This document shows positions 7,691 to 14,916 of a stretch of 21,277 nt of DNA, piece by piece. The first letter of the stretch is position 1, and each line of letters opens with the position of its first letter. The stretch spans positions 1 to 21,277 of the forward strand of contig JAFDTZ010000022.1 in assembly GCA_019594305.1 (NCBI GenBank). Direction: 5' to 3'. The translations under genes and the position numbers were made by a program. This DNA comes from Thermoplasmata archaeon. GTDB taxonomy: Archaea > Thermoplasmatota > Thermoplasmata > Halarchaeoplasmatales > Halarchaeoplasmataceae. The notes beneath the pieces were generated by a model. That model was given only the letters and a program-made list of their open reading frames with translations, did not search any database and was not told where the DNA came from.

Positions 7691-9045
7691 CTACCTCCGA
7701 CGGTAACTTCGGATATAAGGACTTGCGGCCCACCATCGGAAACCGCAGCAGTCTGACCCTTACCACAGTGCCCGACTCCCGTTTTCATTTCGTCCGTAAT
7801 ACCAACAATATTTTTCAGGGTATCCAGGGTGAATCCGCTGAAACTGACATCTCTCAACGGTTTTGTTAACTCACCGTCTTCTATGAGGTAAGCCACCTGG
7901 GCATTGAACTGAAACGTTCCTTGGGCCGGACTAACCTGGCCCCCACTGGACGAACGTGCATATATACCTCTATCTACTCCTTCCAGTAGTTCATCCATCT
8001 TCATATCTCTGGCTTTTAATAGTGTATTGCTCATCCTCACAATGGGTTTGACTCTGAAGTCCTCGGCCCTTGCACCCCCGTTAGGTTCGAGGCCGAGTTT
8101 CCAGGCACTTTCACGGTCCATTATGTAATCGTTGAGTTTACCGGCATCAACGAGCACTCTTCGTCGTGTCTTTGTTCCCTCATCATCGTATGGGAAGCTA
8201 CCATAGCCCGGGAATGTGGGGTCGTCTATTATGGTCACGTTCTCACCGGCTACCATCTCTCCGAGTTTGTTCTCCAGGCAGCTATTACCGCTAACCACAA
8301 GGTCGGCTTCGGCGGCGTGTCCGAAGGCTTCATGTACGAAGACACCGGTAAGATGATGATCCATGATGAGTGGTAGTTTGCCACTGGGTGCGGCCTCCGC
8401 TTCCAGGAGATCGTGAAGTCTGTTTAGAACGGTATCGACCTTTTCGTAGACACCCTCCTTTAACTCGTAGCCTCCGGTGCCGCCTACACCTTCGGATGCC
8501 TGCTGTATTCTACCATTATTCTTACCGGTGATGATCATATATGTTATAAGACGAGGTATCTGCATTTCCACATGGGTTCCTTCACTATTCACTATCTCCT
8601 TTTGTACAACGGAGTCTTTGTAATGAATGTCTATGGTTTTCACATGATCGCGTTGTAATGATCCATGCAGTTCATCCATGAATGACATCTTCTCTTCAAA
8701 AGACACATCTTCAAATTTTATCTCCGCCGGCATATAACTTTTACCGGTATAAGGTTCTATGCTAGCGAGTCCGGTTTCTTCGCTCTTGAATCTGTCATTC
8801 TGCTTTGCCATACCAAGCGCTCTCTCGGCAGCGTCGTTCAACCTTTCTAGTGCCGATGTACCCACGCAGCCCCAGCCGTTTTGGAATAGGACCCGTACCA
8901 TGGCACCTTCCTCTTCCCCGCTAACCATGCGTTCGATCTTGCCATCTTTCAAGGTCAAAAGGGTAGACTCCCACCTCTCTTTTCGAATATCACAGAAATT
9001 TGCCCCTTTATCTGTAAGAACATCAACTATCTTTTTCAAAGTCAT
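7687..9045 (-). CDS. tldD: TldD metalloprotease
   Basis: This 452-residue protein is the catalytic subunit of the TldD-TldE complex. It shows the zinc motif H238-E239-A-F-G-H243 (HExxxH) inside the block VFVHEAFGHAAEADLV. A cysteine, Cys427 in GHCGKGQ, matches the third zinc ligand of E. coli TldD (its MCGKG motif). Other family blocks are MDHHLTGV, IDDPTFPGYGSFPYDDEGT and YARSSSGGQVSPAQGTFQF. TldD-TldE cleaves unfolded or small peptides inside the proteolytic chamber of the heterodimer. No Shine-Dalgarno is evident before the ATG at 9045. A TATA-like AAATTTTTA (about 9071-9080) lies 26-30 bases upstream, so the mRNA could be leaderless. It is followed without a gap by pmbA; together they form a two-gene operon. 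Confidence 0.95.
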   Translation of the reverse strand: MTLKKIVDVLTDKGANFCDIRKERWESTLLTLKDGKIERMVSGEEEGAMVRVLFQNGWGCVGTSALERLNDAAERALGMAKQNDRFKSEETGLASIEPYTGKSYMPAEIKFEDVSFEEKMSFMDELHGSLQRDHVKTIDIHYKDSVVQKEIVNSEGTHVEMQIPRLITYMIITGKNNGRIQQASEGVGGTGGYELKEGVYEKVDTVLNRLHDLLEAEAAPSGKLPLIMDHHLTGVFVHEAFGHAAEADLVVSGNSCLENKLGEMVAGENVTIIDDPTFPGYGSFPYDDEGTKTRRRVLVDAGKLNDYIMDRESAWKLGLEPNGGARAEDFRVKPIVRMSNTLLKARDMKMDELLEGVDRGIYARSSSGGQVSPAQGTFQFNAQVAYLIEDGELTKPLRDVSFSGFTLDTLKNIVGITDEMKTGVGHCGKGQTAAVSDGGPQVLISEVTVGGR

Positions 9046-9091
9046 GAGAAGGGATATGATGAAGTTAACTAAAAATTTGTTGGTTTTTGCC

Positions 9092-9111
9092 TTTAGTGAA
9101 ATTTAGTGAAA
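9092..9111. repeat. Tandem 10-bp direct repeat upstream of tldD
   Basis: TTTAGTGAAA occurs twice head to tail without spacer, about 47 bases before the tldD start and just upstream of its TATA-like sequence. It could be an activator or repressor site; no regulator can be named. Confidence 0.4.
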
Positions 9112-9158
9112 ATATGATGGGAATGGGTTTCGAAATTGTTTGTTACGATAGATGTTAC

Positions 9159-9353
9159 TCAACTGATCTTCTTTACATTCGTGGCTCTGGGCCCCTTTTC
9201 GCCCGCTTCCTTATCGTACTCTACCAAGTCCCCTTCTCTAAGGGTATAGTCTTCTATATCGCTGCGGTGAACGAAGAGATCTTCGCTACCATCGTCCGGT
9301 TCAATGAACCCATAGTTCTTCATATCGCTGAAGAATTTTACTTTTCCTTTCAT
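9159..9353 (-). CDS. Cold-shock-domain nucleic-acid-binding protein
   Basis: This 64-residue protein is a single cold-shock (OB-fold) domain. The RNP1 motif KNYGFI is at residues 12-17 and RNP2 DLFVH at 25-29. The N-terminal MKGKVKFF and the GPRATNV end are typical of the CspA family, and the length matches the family. It binds single-stranded RNA or DNA in the cytoplasm, probably as an RNA chaperone. The start at 9353 is supported by AGGAG 7 bases upstream, and a strong promoter lies at 9401-9414. It is transcribed towards tldD with a 113-bp gap, so read-through into tldD is possible but not shown. CspA-like proteins occur patchily in archaea. Confidence 0.95.
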   Translation of the reverse strand: MKGKVKFFSDMKNYGFIEPDDGSEDLFVHRSDIEDYTLREGDLVEYDKEAGEKGPRATNVKKIS

Positions 9354-9400
9354 CGTACGTCTCCTATTCTATATTTAGTAATCACCTTTAAACCTCATCA

Positions 9401-9414
9401 CATATAAACTTTGG
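9401..9414 (-). promoter_or_regulatory. Promoter (BRE plus TATA) of the cold-shock gene
   Basis: The minus strand reads CCAAAGTTTATATG, a purine-rich BRE followed by a TATA box. Predicted transcription start is near 9380, giving a leader of about 27 nt with the AGGAG site. Confidence 0.65.
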
Positions 9415-9454
9415 TATCGTTTTTTTACTAAGACGGATGTTAAAGATGAGAGTC

Positions 9455-9487
9455 GTTAACACAAAAGAAATAAATATCTGTGTTAAC
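9455..9487. promoter_or_regulatory. Operator for NikR (inverted repeat around the nikR TATA box)
   Basis: This is a perfect inverted repeat with half-sites GTTAACACA (9455-9463) and TGTGTTAAC (9479-9487) separated by 15 bp. Half-site centres lie 24 bp apart. NikR tetramers are known to bind widely spaced half-sites of this kind (GTATGA-N16-TCATAC in E. coli). The spacer contains the TATA-like sequence AAATAAATAT of the nikR gene, so binding would exclude TBP/TFB. Assignment to NikR autoregulation is inference from architecture and position. Confidence 0.75.
9468..9477 (+). promoter_or_regulatory. TATA box of nikR
   Basis: AAATAAATAT, centred near 9473, predicts transcription start near 9498, about 10 bases before the ATG at 9509. 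It lies inside the spacer of the operator. Confidence 0.55.
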
Positions 9488-9508
9488 AATCGTCTTATAG
9501 AGGATAAA

Positions 9509-9913
9509 ATGGATACTACAATGAGATTCGGTGTCTCTCTTCCCAGCGACCTGCTGGAAGAATTCGACCGCAAGATAAGAGAAAAGATGTACGCCAACCG
9601 CTCTGAAGCCATAAGAGACCTGATCCGGGACTTTCTAGTACGAGACAAATGGGAAGACTCATCTCAAGAAGTATATGGATCGTTAACCCTCATATACGAC
9701 CATGAAAAACGGGGAATATCAGATAAGTTGACTGGGATCCAGCATCATGACCATGCACTCATCGTATCCACAATGCACATACACCTCGACAAGCAAAACT
9801 GCATGGAGATGATGGCCATAAAGGGAAAGGCATCAGATGTAAAAAATATCGCCGACCGTTTGATATCCACAAAGGGTGTAAAACACGGTAAACTAGTGAT
9901 GACGGCACTGTGA
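9509..9913 (+). CDS. nikR: Nickel-responsive regulator NikR
   Basis: This is a 134-residue ribbon-helix-helix plus ACT-domain regulator. The N-terminal DNA-binding part has MRFGVSLPSDLLEEFD and the NRSEAIRDLIRDFL helix. The C-terminal part carries all four ligands of the square-planar nickel site, matching E. coli H76, H87, H89 and C95: His79 (QHHDH), His90 and His92 (MHIH) and Cys98 (DKQNC). It should bind nickel and repress nickel-uptake genes, none of which lie in this window. The frame is open from an upstream ATG at 9437. I chose the ATG at 9509 because GAGG lies 5 bases before it, the promoter and operator lie between the two ATGs, and NikR proteins start at this point. A following acylphosphatase gene starts 38 bases downstream. 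Confidence 0.95.
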   Translation: MDTTMRFGVSLPSDLLEEFDRKIREKMYANRSEAIRDLIRDFLVRDKWEDSSQEVYGSLTLIYDHEKRGISDKLTGIQHHDHALIVSTMHIHLDKQNCMEMMAIKGKASDVKNIADRLISTKGVKHGKLVMTAL

Positions 9914-9951
9914 TACCACAAGATTTTTCATATGTGCTTCGATAATGTACC

Positions 9952-10224
9952 ATGATAAGAAAACACGTTTACTTTAAAGGTCGGGTACAAGGTGTGTTCT
10001 TCAGGAAAAATACTAAAGAAAAGGCCCGTAAAGAAGGGGTTAGGGGCTGGGTACGTAATCTCAGGGACGGTCGAGTAGAAGCCGTATTCGAAGGCGCAGA
10101 AGACAGGGTGAAGGAAGTGATACGTTGGTGTCGGAATGAACAGCCCCACGCTAAAGTTACCGATGTGGAGATCATAGATGAAGAATTCACCAACGAGTTC
10201 AAGGGCTTCGATATTAGACGTTGA
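9952..10224 (+). CDS. acyP: Acylphosphatase
   Basis: This 90-residue protein has the full acylphosphatase signature: GRVQGVFFRKNT with the phosphate-binding Arg18, then GWVRNLRDGRVE with the catalytic Asn36. Both equal the Arg and Asn of the vertebrate and archaeal enzymes. The C-terminus FKGFDIRR also matches the family. It hydrolyses acyl phosphates such as acetyl phosphate or carbamoyl phosphate in the cytoplasm. It lies 38 bases after nikR on the same strand and could be cotranscribed with it, but no functional link with nickel is known. No clear Shine-Dalgarno is seen before the ATG. Confidence 0.95.
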   Translation: MIRKHVYFKGRVQGVFFRKNTKEKARKEGVRGWVRNLRDGRVEAVFEGAEDRVKEVIRWCRNEQPHAKVTDVEIIDEEFTNEFKGFDIRR

Positions 10225-10238
10225 GAGATATATTGTAA

Positions 10239-10254
10239 TGTACAAAAATGTACA
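10239..10254. promoter_or_regulatory. Two TRP-box-like TGTACA hexamers upstream of trpE
   Basis: TGTACA at 10239-10244 and again at 10249-10254, separated by AAAA, are placed 6 bases before the TATA box at 10261. TGTACA is the consensus TRP box bound by TrpY in Methanothermobacter. The hexamer occurs elsewhere in the window about as often as chance predicts, but this close pair is the only one. No trpY-like gene is present in the window. Confidence 0.55.
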
Positions 10255-10260
10255 CACAAG

Positions 10261-10268
10261 TATTAAAT
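10261..10268 (+). promoter_or_regulatory. Candidate TATA box of the trp operon
   Basis: TATTAAAT lies directly downstream of the TGTACA pair. It predicts transcription start near 10290 and a leader of about 140 nt before trpE. Confidence 0.5.
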
Positions 10269-10291
10269 AGTCCATAACGCTAGATGGCTTA

Positions 10292-10374
10292 ATGAAAAGA
10301 AGGGATTTAGTTTGGCCGCTCAATAATCGATGACGGGTATGGTTCTAGCGACACCTATTTTGAGTTGCAATTAG
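10292..10374 (+). other. trp leader region with two coupled mini-ORFs
   Basis: The first mini-ORF starts with ATG at 10292 (MKRRDLVWPLNNR, stop 10331-10333) and contains a single Trp codon. The second, MTGMVLATPILSCN, starts with ATG at 10330, overlaps the first stop as ATGA and ends at 10374. There is no Shine-Dalgarno and only one Trp codon. They may be chance ORFs; they are recorded because they lie in the predicted leader of a tryptophan operon. Confidence 0.2.
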
Positions 10375-10404
10375 GGTCACTGGATCCCCATGATGTGAAC
10401 TTTT

Positions 10405-10415
10405 CAAAATATTTA
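10405..10415 (+). promoter_or_regulatory. Alternative proximal TATA-like site of trpE
   Basis: CAAAATATTTA is centred about 22 bases before the ATG at 10433. It would start transcription at or just inside the gene, giving a leaderless message from 10433 or from the in-frame ATG at 10463. Confidence 0.35.
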
Positions 10416-10432
10416 CACGAAGATGTGATACC

Positions 10433-11920
10433 ATGAAATTTTTTCCGGATAGAGATAGATACATGGAAGATTCGAAGGAATATAACGTGATACCGGTCTT
10501 TGCCGTCATGGATGCGGATTTTGAGACGCCTGTTTCACTGTTTTTCAAAACAGGAGGTCAATCATTGCTTGAATCCGTGGAAAGTGGAGGCAACGTAGGA
10601 AGATATTCATTCATCAGTATAGGTAAAAAATTAGAGATAGTCTTACATGGTAATAGTTATACTATCAGGCGATTTAAAAATGAAGAGCTAGATATGGATG
10701 AAGATTCGGGAAGTACAAGGAACCCTCTAGAGCGGGTAAAGGAACTTCTCGAAGGCTTCAAAACGCCCGAATATGACGGATTACCCCCTTTCTCAGGAGG
10801 TTTCATAGGTTACCTAGGTTATGAAACGGTATCTTATTTTGAAGATGTACCGGTTTTTAAAGCTGGTACGGACGATGTACCTGATGGGATATTCATATCA
10901 CCGGAGATCATAATCGTCCATGACATACTGAAAAAGGATGTTACCATCGTAGTGACAACCTTTCCCGGTGAGGGGGAAAGTAAAGCATACGAAGAGGCCG
11001 TCTCTACAATCCGAAGATACGCGGAGATGATAAAAAGTCCCCTAGAACGCTTGGATTATACTGAATTCGACACCCAAGGAGAAGTTATTGAACACAAAAC
11101 AGACCTTTCCATGGAAGACTATTCATCGGCTGTTACTAAATGTAAAGAACACATCGTCAATGGAGACATAATACAGGCAGTGATATCCAGGGAGATAAAT
11201 GTAAAAACAAAGGCCCATCCCTTCGACCTCTACAGAAAGTTAAGGGTCTTGAACCCATCACCCTACCTGTTCTTCTTGGATTTCGGTAAATTCGTACTAA
11301 CGGGGTCGTCACCCGAGGTTATGGTAAGAGTTCACGGAGACGAACTACTGTTAAAACCCATCGCCGGAACCAGAAGAAGGGGTAAGAATGTTACCGAAGA
11401 TGAGAAGGCCGCTGCGGAACTCTTAAGGGACAGCAAAGAAAGAGCGGAACATCTCATGCTGGTGGATCTGGGTCGGAACGACCTGGGCAGGATAGCCGAA
11501 CCCGGAAGTGTCGACGTTACGGACTTCATGTCCATCGAAAGGTACTCGCATGTGATGCATATAGTTTCCACCATAAAAGCAAGGCTGGAAGACGGTTACG
11601 ATGCCTTCGATGTCATAAAGGCATGTTTTCCCGCAGGAACGGTAACCGGGGCACCTAAGATTAGAGCCATGGAGATTATAAACGATCTTGAGAAAGGGCG
11701 AAGAGGACCCTACGGCGGTATGGTATTCAACCTTGGTTTCAACGGTAATCTAGACTCTTGTATAACCATAAGATCTATGATACTCAAGGGAGACAGTGCT
11801 GTTATACGCTCAGGTGCGGGCATAGTCGCGGATTCCAGGGAGTTGAACGAATTTAAAGAGACGACGGACAAGGCGGAGGCACTTCTTGAGGCACTACGTA
11901 AAACGGGGGGAAGGATATGA
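10433..11920 (+). CDS. trpE: Anthranilate synthase component I
   Basis: This 495-residue protein converts chorismate plus ammonia (from TrpG) to anthranilate, the first committed step of tryptophan synthesis. The feedback-inhibition motif LLES is at residues 45-48, which identifies TrpE rather than PabB and suggests tryptophan inhibition. Chorismate-binding family blocks are visible: SGGFIGYLGYE, NPSPYLFFLDF, LTGSSPE, PIAGTRRRGKN, LMLVDLGRNDLGRI and FPAGTVTGAPKIRAMEII, ending with IRSGAGIVADS. The ATG at 10433 lacks a strong Shine-Dalgarno; the ATG at 10463 (MEDSKEYN) is a possible alternative. It opens the trp operon and overlaps trpGD by ATGA. Confidence 0.96.
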   Translation: MKFFPDRDRYMEDSKEYNVIPVFAVMDADFETPVSLFFKTGGQSLLESVESGGNVGRYSFISIGKKLEIVLHGNSYTIRRFKNEELDMDEDSGSTRNPLERVKELLEGFKTPEYDGLPPFSGGFIGYLGYETVSYFEDVPVFKAGTDDVPDGIFISPEIIIVHDILKKDVTIVVTTFPGEGESKAYEEAVSTIRRYAEMIKSPLERLDYTEFDTQGEVIEHKTDLSMEDYSSAVTKCKEHIVNGDIIQAVISREINVKTKAHPFDLYRKLRVLNPSPYLFFLDFGKFVLTGSSPEVMVRVHGDELLLKPIAGTRRRGKNVTEDEKAAAELLRDSKERAEHLMLVDLGRNDLGRIAEPGSVDVTDFMSIERYSHVMHIVSTIKARLEDGYDAFDVIKACFPAGTVTGAPKIRAMEIINDLEKGRRGPYGGMVFNLGFNGNLDSCITIRSMILKGDSAVIRSGAGIVADSRELNEFKETTDKAEALLEALRKTGGRI

Positions 11921-13512
11921 TACTGCTGATAGATAATTATGATTCCTTTACATACAATATCTACCAGTATCTACTAAAGCTGGGACACGATACCCGTGTG
12001 GTGAGAAACGACGAGATAAGTATGGACGAGATAAGAGAGATGGACCCTTCACACATAGTTATTTCGCCAGGACCGGGGCGTCCTGAGAACGCGGGTGTGT
12101 CCGTCGTAGTGGTAAAGGAATTTGCCGGTAAAAAACCCATACTGGGCATATGTCTCGGCCATCAGTGCATAGCTTACGCCTTCGGTGGTGATATAGTTAA
12201 AGCCAATAAACTGTACCACGGCAAAACATCTGAGATAATGCACGATAGAAAGGGCTTATTCACCGGGTTGAAAAATCCTCTAATTGGGACTAGATATCAT
12301 TCATTGGTCATAAAAGAGGACACATTACCCGATGTTCTGGAGGTTACGGCAATGAGCGAGGACAGTGAGGTTATGGGGATAAGACACATGGAACACGATA
12401 TACACGGTGTCCAGTTCCACCCGGAATCCATCTCTTCTGAGGAAGGTTTAAAGATACTGGAAAATTTCTTCATTGAAGACAAGAACGACGGTATTCTCAA
12501 AGAATATCTAGCGGTATTAGCCGAAGGGCGTTCCCTGAAAGAAGAAGAGGCCGAATACGTGATGGAAGAGATAACCGAAGGGCGTGTAAAGGATTCGCAG
12601 ATATCGTCCATACTAACGGCTCTGAGGATCAAGGGCGAGACCATCGACGAGATAACGGGCTTTGCAAGGGTGATGCGAAGAAAATCTATCACAGTAGGCA
12701 AACCCAAGGGCATAAAGGTGATAGATACTTGCGGTACCGGTGGTGATTCCAGCGGTACCTTCAATATATCTACCGCTGCGGCCTTCATAAGCGCCGGCGC
12801 GGGATTGACGGTTGCCAAGCACGGTAACCGGTCGGTAACCTCCAAGTGCGGTAGCGCCGATGTACTGGAGCGTCTTGGCGTTGATACTAGCATCAAACCC
12901 GTGGACATGGAGAGGGCCCTTGAAGAGGCGTCAATTTCCTTCCTTTTCGCACCCAAACTGCATCACTCCATAAGATACGCCATGGAGGTCAGGTGGGATA
13001 TAGGAATAAAAACCATATTCAATATACTGGGTCCGCTGACCAACCCTGCGGAAGCCGATTACCAGCTAATAGGTGTATTCAAAAAGGATTACGTGGAGAA
13101 GATGGCCATCGCACTGAGCCGTTTGGGCTCAAAAAGGGCTATGGTGGTTCACGGGAATGACGGACTTGACGAAGTTACCATCACCGGCAGGACTCACGTA
13201 TGCGAGGTAAAGGACGGATGGATAAGGTCCTACGATATTCACCCCACGGACTTCGGGCTTTCCGTATGTGATCCCAAAGACATCGTGGGCGGCAGCGTAT
13301 CGGAGAACGCATCGATCATACTGGACATACTCAGCGGAGAGAAGGGTTACAAAAGGGATGTGGCAGTTATAAACTCCGCATGTGCGATATACATCTCAGG
13401 CAAGGCGGAAACCTTCTACGAGGCCGCCCGCATGGCGGAGAACTCCATCGACAGCGGTGCCGCCCTTAGAAAACTTGAACAGCTCAGGGAAATTACCAAC
13501 AGGGGAAATTGA
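11917..13512 (+). CDS. trpGD: Fused anthranilate synthase glutaminase and anthranilate phosphoribosyltransferase
   Basis: A 531-residue bifunctional protein. Residues 1-190 form a class I glutamine amidotransferase with nucleophile Cys79 in GICLGHQ and the His168/Glu170 pair in QFHPES; it feeds ammonia to TrpE. From about residue 197 comes TrpD, which joins anthranilate to phosphoribosyl pyrophosphate. Its diphosphate-binding loop is G273-T-G-G-D277, followed by KHGNRSVTSKCGSADVLERLG and NILGPLTNPA. The start ATG at 11917 overlaps trpE and is preceded by GGGGGGAAGGAT. Fusion of TrpG to TrpD is known from E. coli and some other lineages and couples the first two steps. The junction (about 187-200) is continuous and has no internal stop, so this is not a sequencing artefact visible here. 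Confidence 0.96.
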   Translation: MILLIDNYDSFTYNIYQYLLKLGHDTRVVRNDEISMDEIREMDPSHIVISPGPGRPENAGVSVVVVKEFAGKKPILGICLGHQCIAYAFGGDIVKANKLYHGKTSEIMHDRKGLFTGLKNPLIGTRYHSLVIKEDTLPDVLEVTAMSEDSEVMGIRHMEHDIHGVQFHPESISSEEGLKILENFFIEDKNDGILKEYLAVLAEGRSLKEEEAEYVMEEITEGRVKDSQISSILTALRIKGETIDEITGFARVMRRKSITVGKPKGIKVIDTCGTGGDSSGTFNISTAAAFISAGAGLTVAKHGNRSVTSKCGSADVLERLGVDTSIKPVDMERALEEASISFLFAPKLHHSIRYAMEVRWDIGIKTIFNILGPLTNPAEADYQLIGVFKKDYVEKMAIALSRLGSKRAMVVHGNDGLDEVTITGRTHVCEVKDGWIRSYDIHPTDFGLSVCDPKDIVGGSVSENASIILDILSGEKGYKRDVAVINSACAIYISGKAETFYEAARMAENSIDSGAALRKLEQLREITNRGN

Positions 13513-13514
13513 AC

Positions 13515-14288
13515 ATGGAGAGCATATTGCAATTGATTACCGATAATATACTTAGAAAGAACAGGGACGTGTTCAGTAATTTTTCTGTCCATGAATTCCA
13601 GCTAGAGCGTACCGTTCCTTTGTATGGTTTTACCGAAATTATCGGTGAAAAATTCTTACCCATATGTGAGTTGAAAAAAAGCTCGCCATCCAAGGGTGTG
13701 ATCAGGAAAGATTTTGGGCCACTTACCATCGCCATGGAGTACGAGGCTGCCGGTGCCGGTGCCATATCGGTGCTTACCGAAAAAGACCACTTCATGGGCC
13801 GTCCGGAGTACCTTTCGCTCATCAAGGAGAATGTGGATCTGCCGGTACTGAGAAAAGATTTTGTGATACACGAATACCAGGTATACGAATCATACAACAT
13901 GGGTGCGGACATGGTACTACTCATCTGCTCCTGCCTTGATAGTGAGAGACTGTTTGACCTCTACCATAAGATAATATCCTTGGGTATGACACCGCTGGTG
14001 GAGGTACACGACCTGGAAGAACTTGAAAAAGCTCTCGAACTCGAAGGTAAACATATCATCGGTGTAAACAACCGGGATCTGAGTACGTTCCGGGTGGATA
14101 TACAGCGCTCTTTTGACCTGATAGAGCTTATACCGGAGCATATACCGGTCATAAGCGAGTCGGGTATATCAACTAACGAAGAGGTTACGAGATTGAAAGA
14201 CGCCGGTTTTGCCGGTATACTCGTGGGGGAATCTCTCTTGCGAGAGGAATCACCCGGGGAAGCCTTGGAGAGGTTACTGAATGGTTAA
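13515..14288 (+). CDS. trpC: Indole-3-glycerol phosphate synthase
   Basis: This 257-residue TIM barrel closes the indole ring of carboxyphenylaminodeoxyribulose phosphate. Family blocks are ICELKKSSPSKG (catalytic Glu and Lys), VLRKDFVIHEYQVYES (Lys), GVNNRDLSTF (Asn), ISESGIS (Glu, Ser) and GILVGESLL (phosphate site). I chose the ATG at 13515, two bases after the trpGD stop, with AGGGG 9 bases upstream; a TTG at 13509 is in frame but unlikely. TrpC is separate from TrpF, unlike the E. coli fusion. Its end overlaps trpF by 8 bases. Confidence 0.95.
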   Translation: MESILQLITDNILRKNRDVFSNFSVHEFQLERTVPLYGFTEIIGEKFLPICELKKSSPSKGVIRKDFGPLTIAMEYEAAGAGAISVLTEKDHFMGRPEYLSLIKENVDLPVLRKDFVIHEYQVYESYNMGADMVLLICSCLDSERLFDLYHKIISLGMTPLVEVHDLEELEKALELEGKHIIGVNNRDLSTFRVDIQRSFDLIELIPEHIPVISESGISTNEEVTRLKDAGFAGILVGESLLREESPGEALERLLNG

Positions 14289-14916
14289 GATCAAGGTATG
14301 CGGGATAACCAGGCGTGATGATCTGATCGCACTGACGGATTTGAATATAGACTATGCGGGTTTTATCTTCTACAAGAACTCGCCCAGATACGTTACGCCG
14401 GATGTAGTGGGAAATATATCAGGTTCGATACCCGGGAAAATTATGAAGGTGGGTGTATTCGTTAACGCCTCCGGAGAGGATATTTTGGATGTGTACCACG
14501 GTAGTGGTCTCGACCTTGTCCAGCTCCACGGTGACGAGACCCCCGAGTTCTGCGACGATTTGAACATACCCTACTGGAAGGCCTTCAGGGTGTGCCCGGG
14601 ATTTGGCATAGAAAAGATACTTCGATACGACTCCGATACCTGCTTGATAGATACCTATTCTACCAACGGGTACGGAGGTACGGGAAGATCGATCGACCGG
14701 AACACCGTTAAGGACGTGATCACCGGACTTTCGCATCATGATATACGGGTGATGGTTGCCGGAGGCGTAGGTGTGCAAAACATAAATGATATTATAGAGA
14801 TGAATCCCTACGGTGTGGACATAAACAGCACGGTGGAAACGTCTCCAGGGATAAAGAGCAAGGAGAAGATATACGAGGTAATGAAGCATGTTCAAGGAAG
14901 ATCAATATTTCGGTGA
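14281..14916 (+). CDS. trpF: Phosphoribosylanthranilate isomerase
   Basis: This 211-residue TIM barrel performs the Amadori rearrangement of phosphoribosylanthranilate. The catalytic Cys7 is in KVCGIT and the catalytic Asp124 in LIDTYS, followed by GGTGRSID. VMVAGGV and GVDINSTVETSPGIKS form the phosphate-binding end. The gene overlaps trpC by 8 bases and trpB by 29 bases, so translation is probably coupled. Confidence 0.95.
   Translation: MVKIKVCGITRRDDLIALTDLNIDYAGFIFYKNSPRYVTPDVVGNISGSIPGKIMKVGVFVNASGEDILDVYHGSGLDLVQLHGDETPEFCDDLNIPYWKAFRVCPGFGIEKILRYDSDTCLIDTYSTNGYGGTGRSIDRNTVKDVITGLSHHDIRVMVAGGVGVQNINDIIEMNPYGVDINSTVETSPGIKSKEKIYEVMKHVQGRSIFR

Noticed and set aside
9056..9175. A possible C/D box small RNA upstream of tldD (ATGATGA and CTGA-like boxes)
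   Set aside because: No convincing D'/C' pair was found at the right spacing, and the CTGA lies at the end of the cold-shock coding region.
9437..9508. A 24-codon N-terminal extension of NikR
   Set aside because: It runs through the operator and TATA box, and the family start plus a ribosome binding site fit the ATG at 9509.
12297..12956. A 219-codon open frame on the minus strand inside trpGD
   Set aside because: It lies opposite a gene with complete catalytic motifs, has no recognisable domain and no ribosome binding site; long antisense frames are common opposite biased coding sequence.
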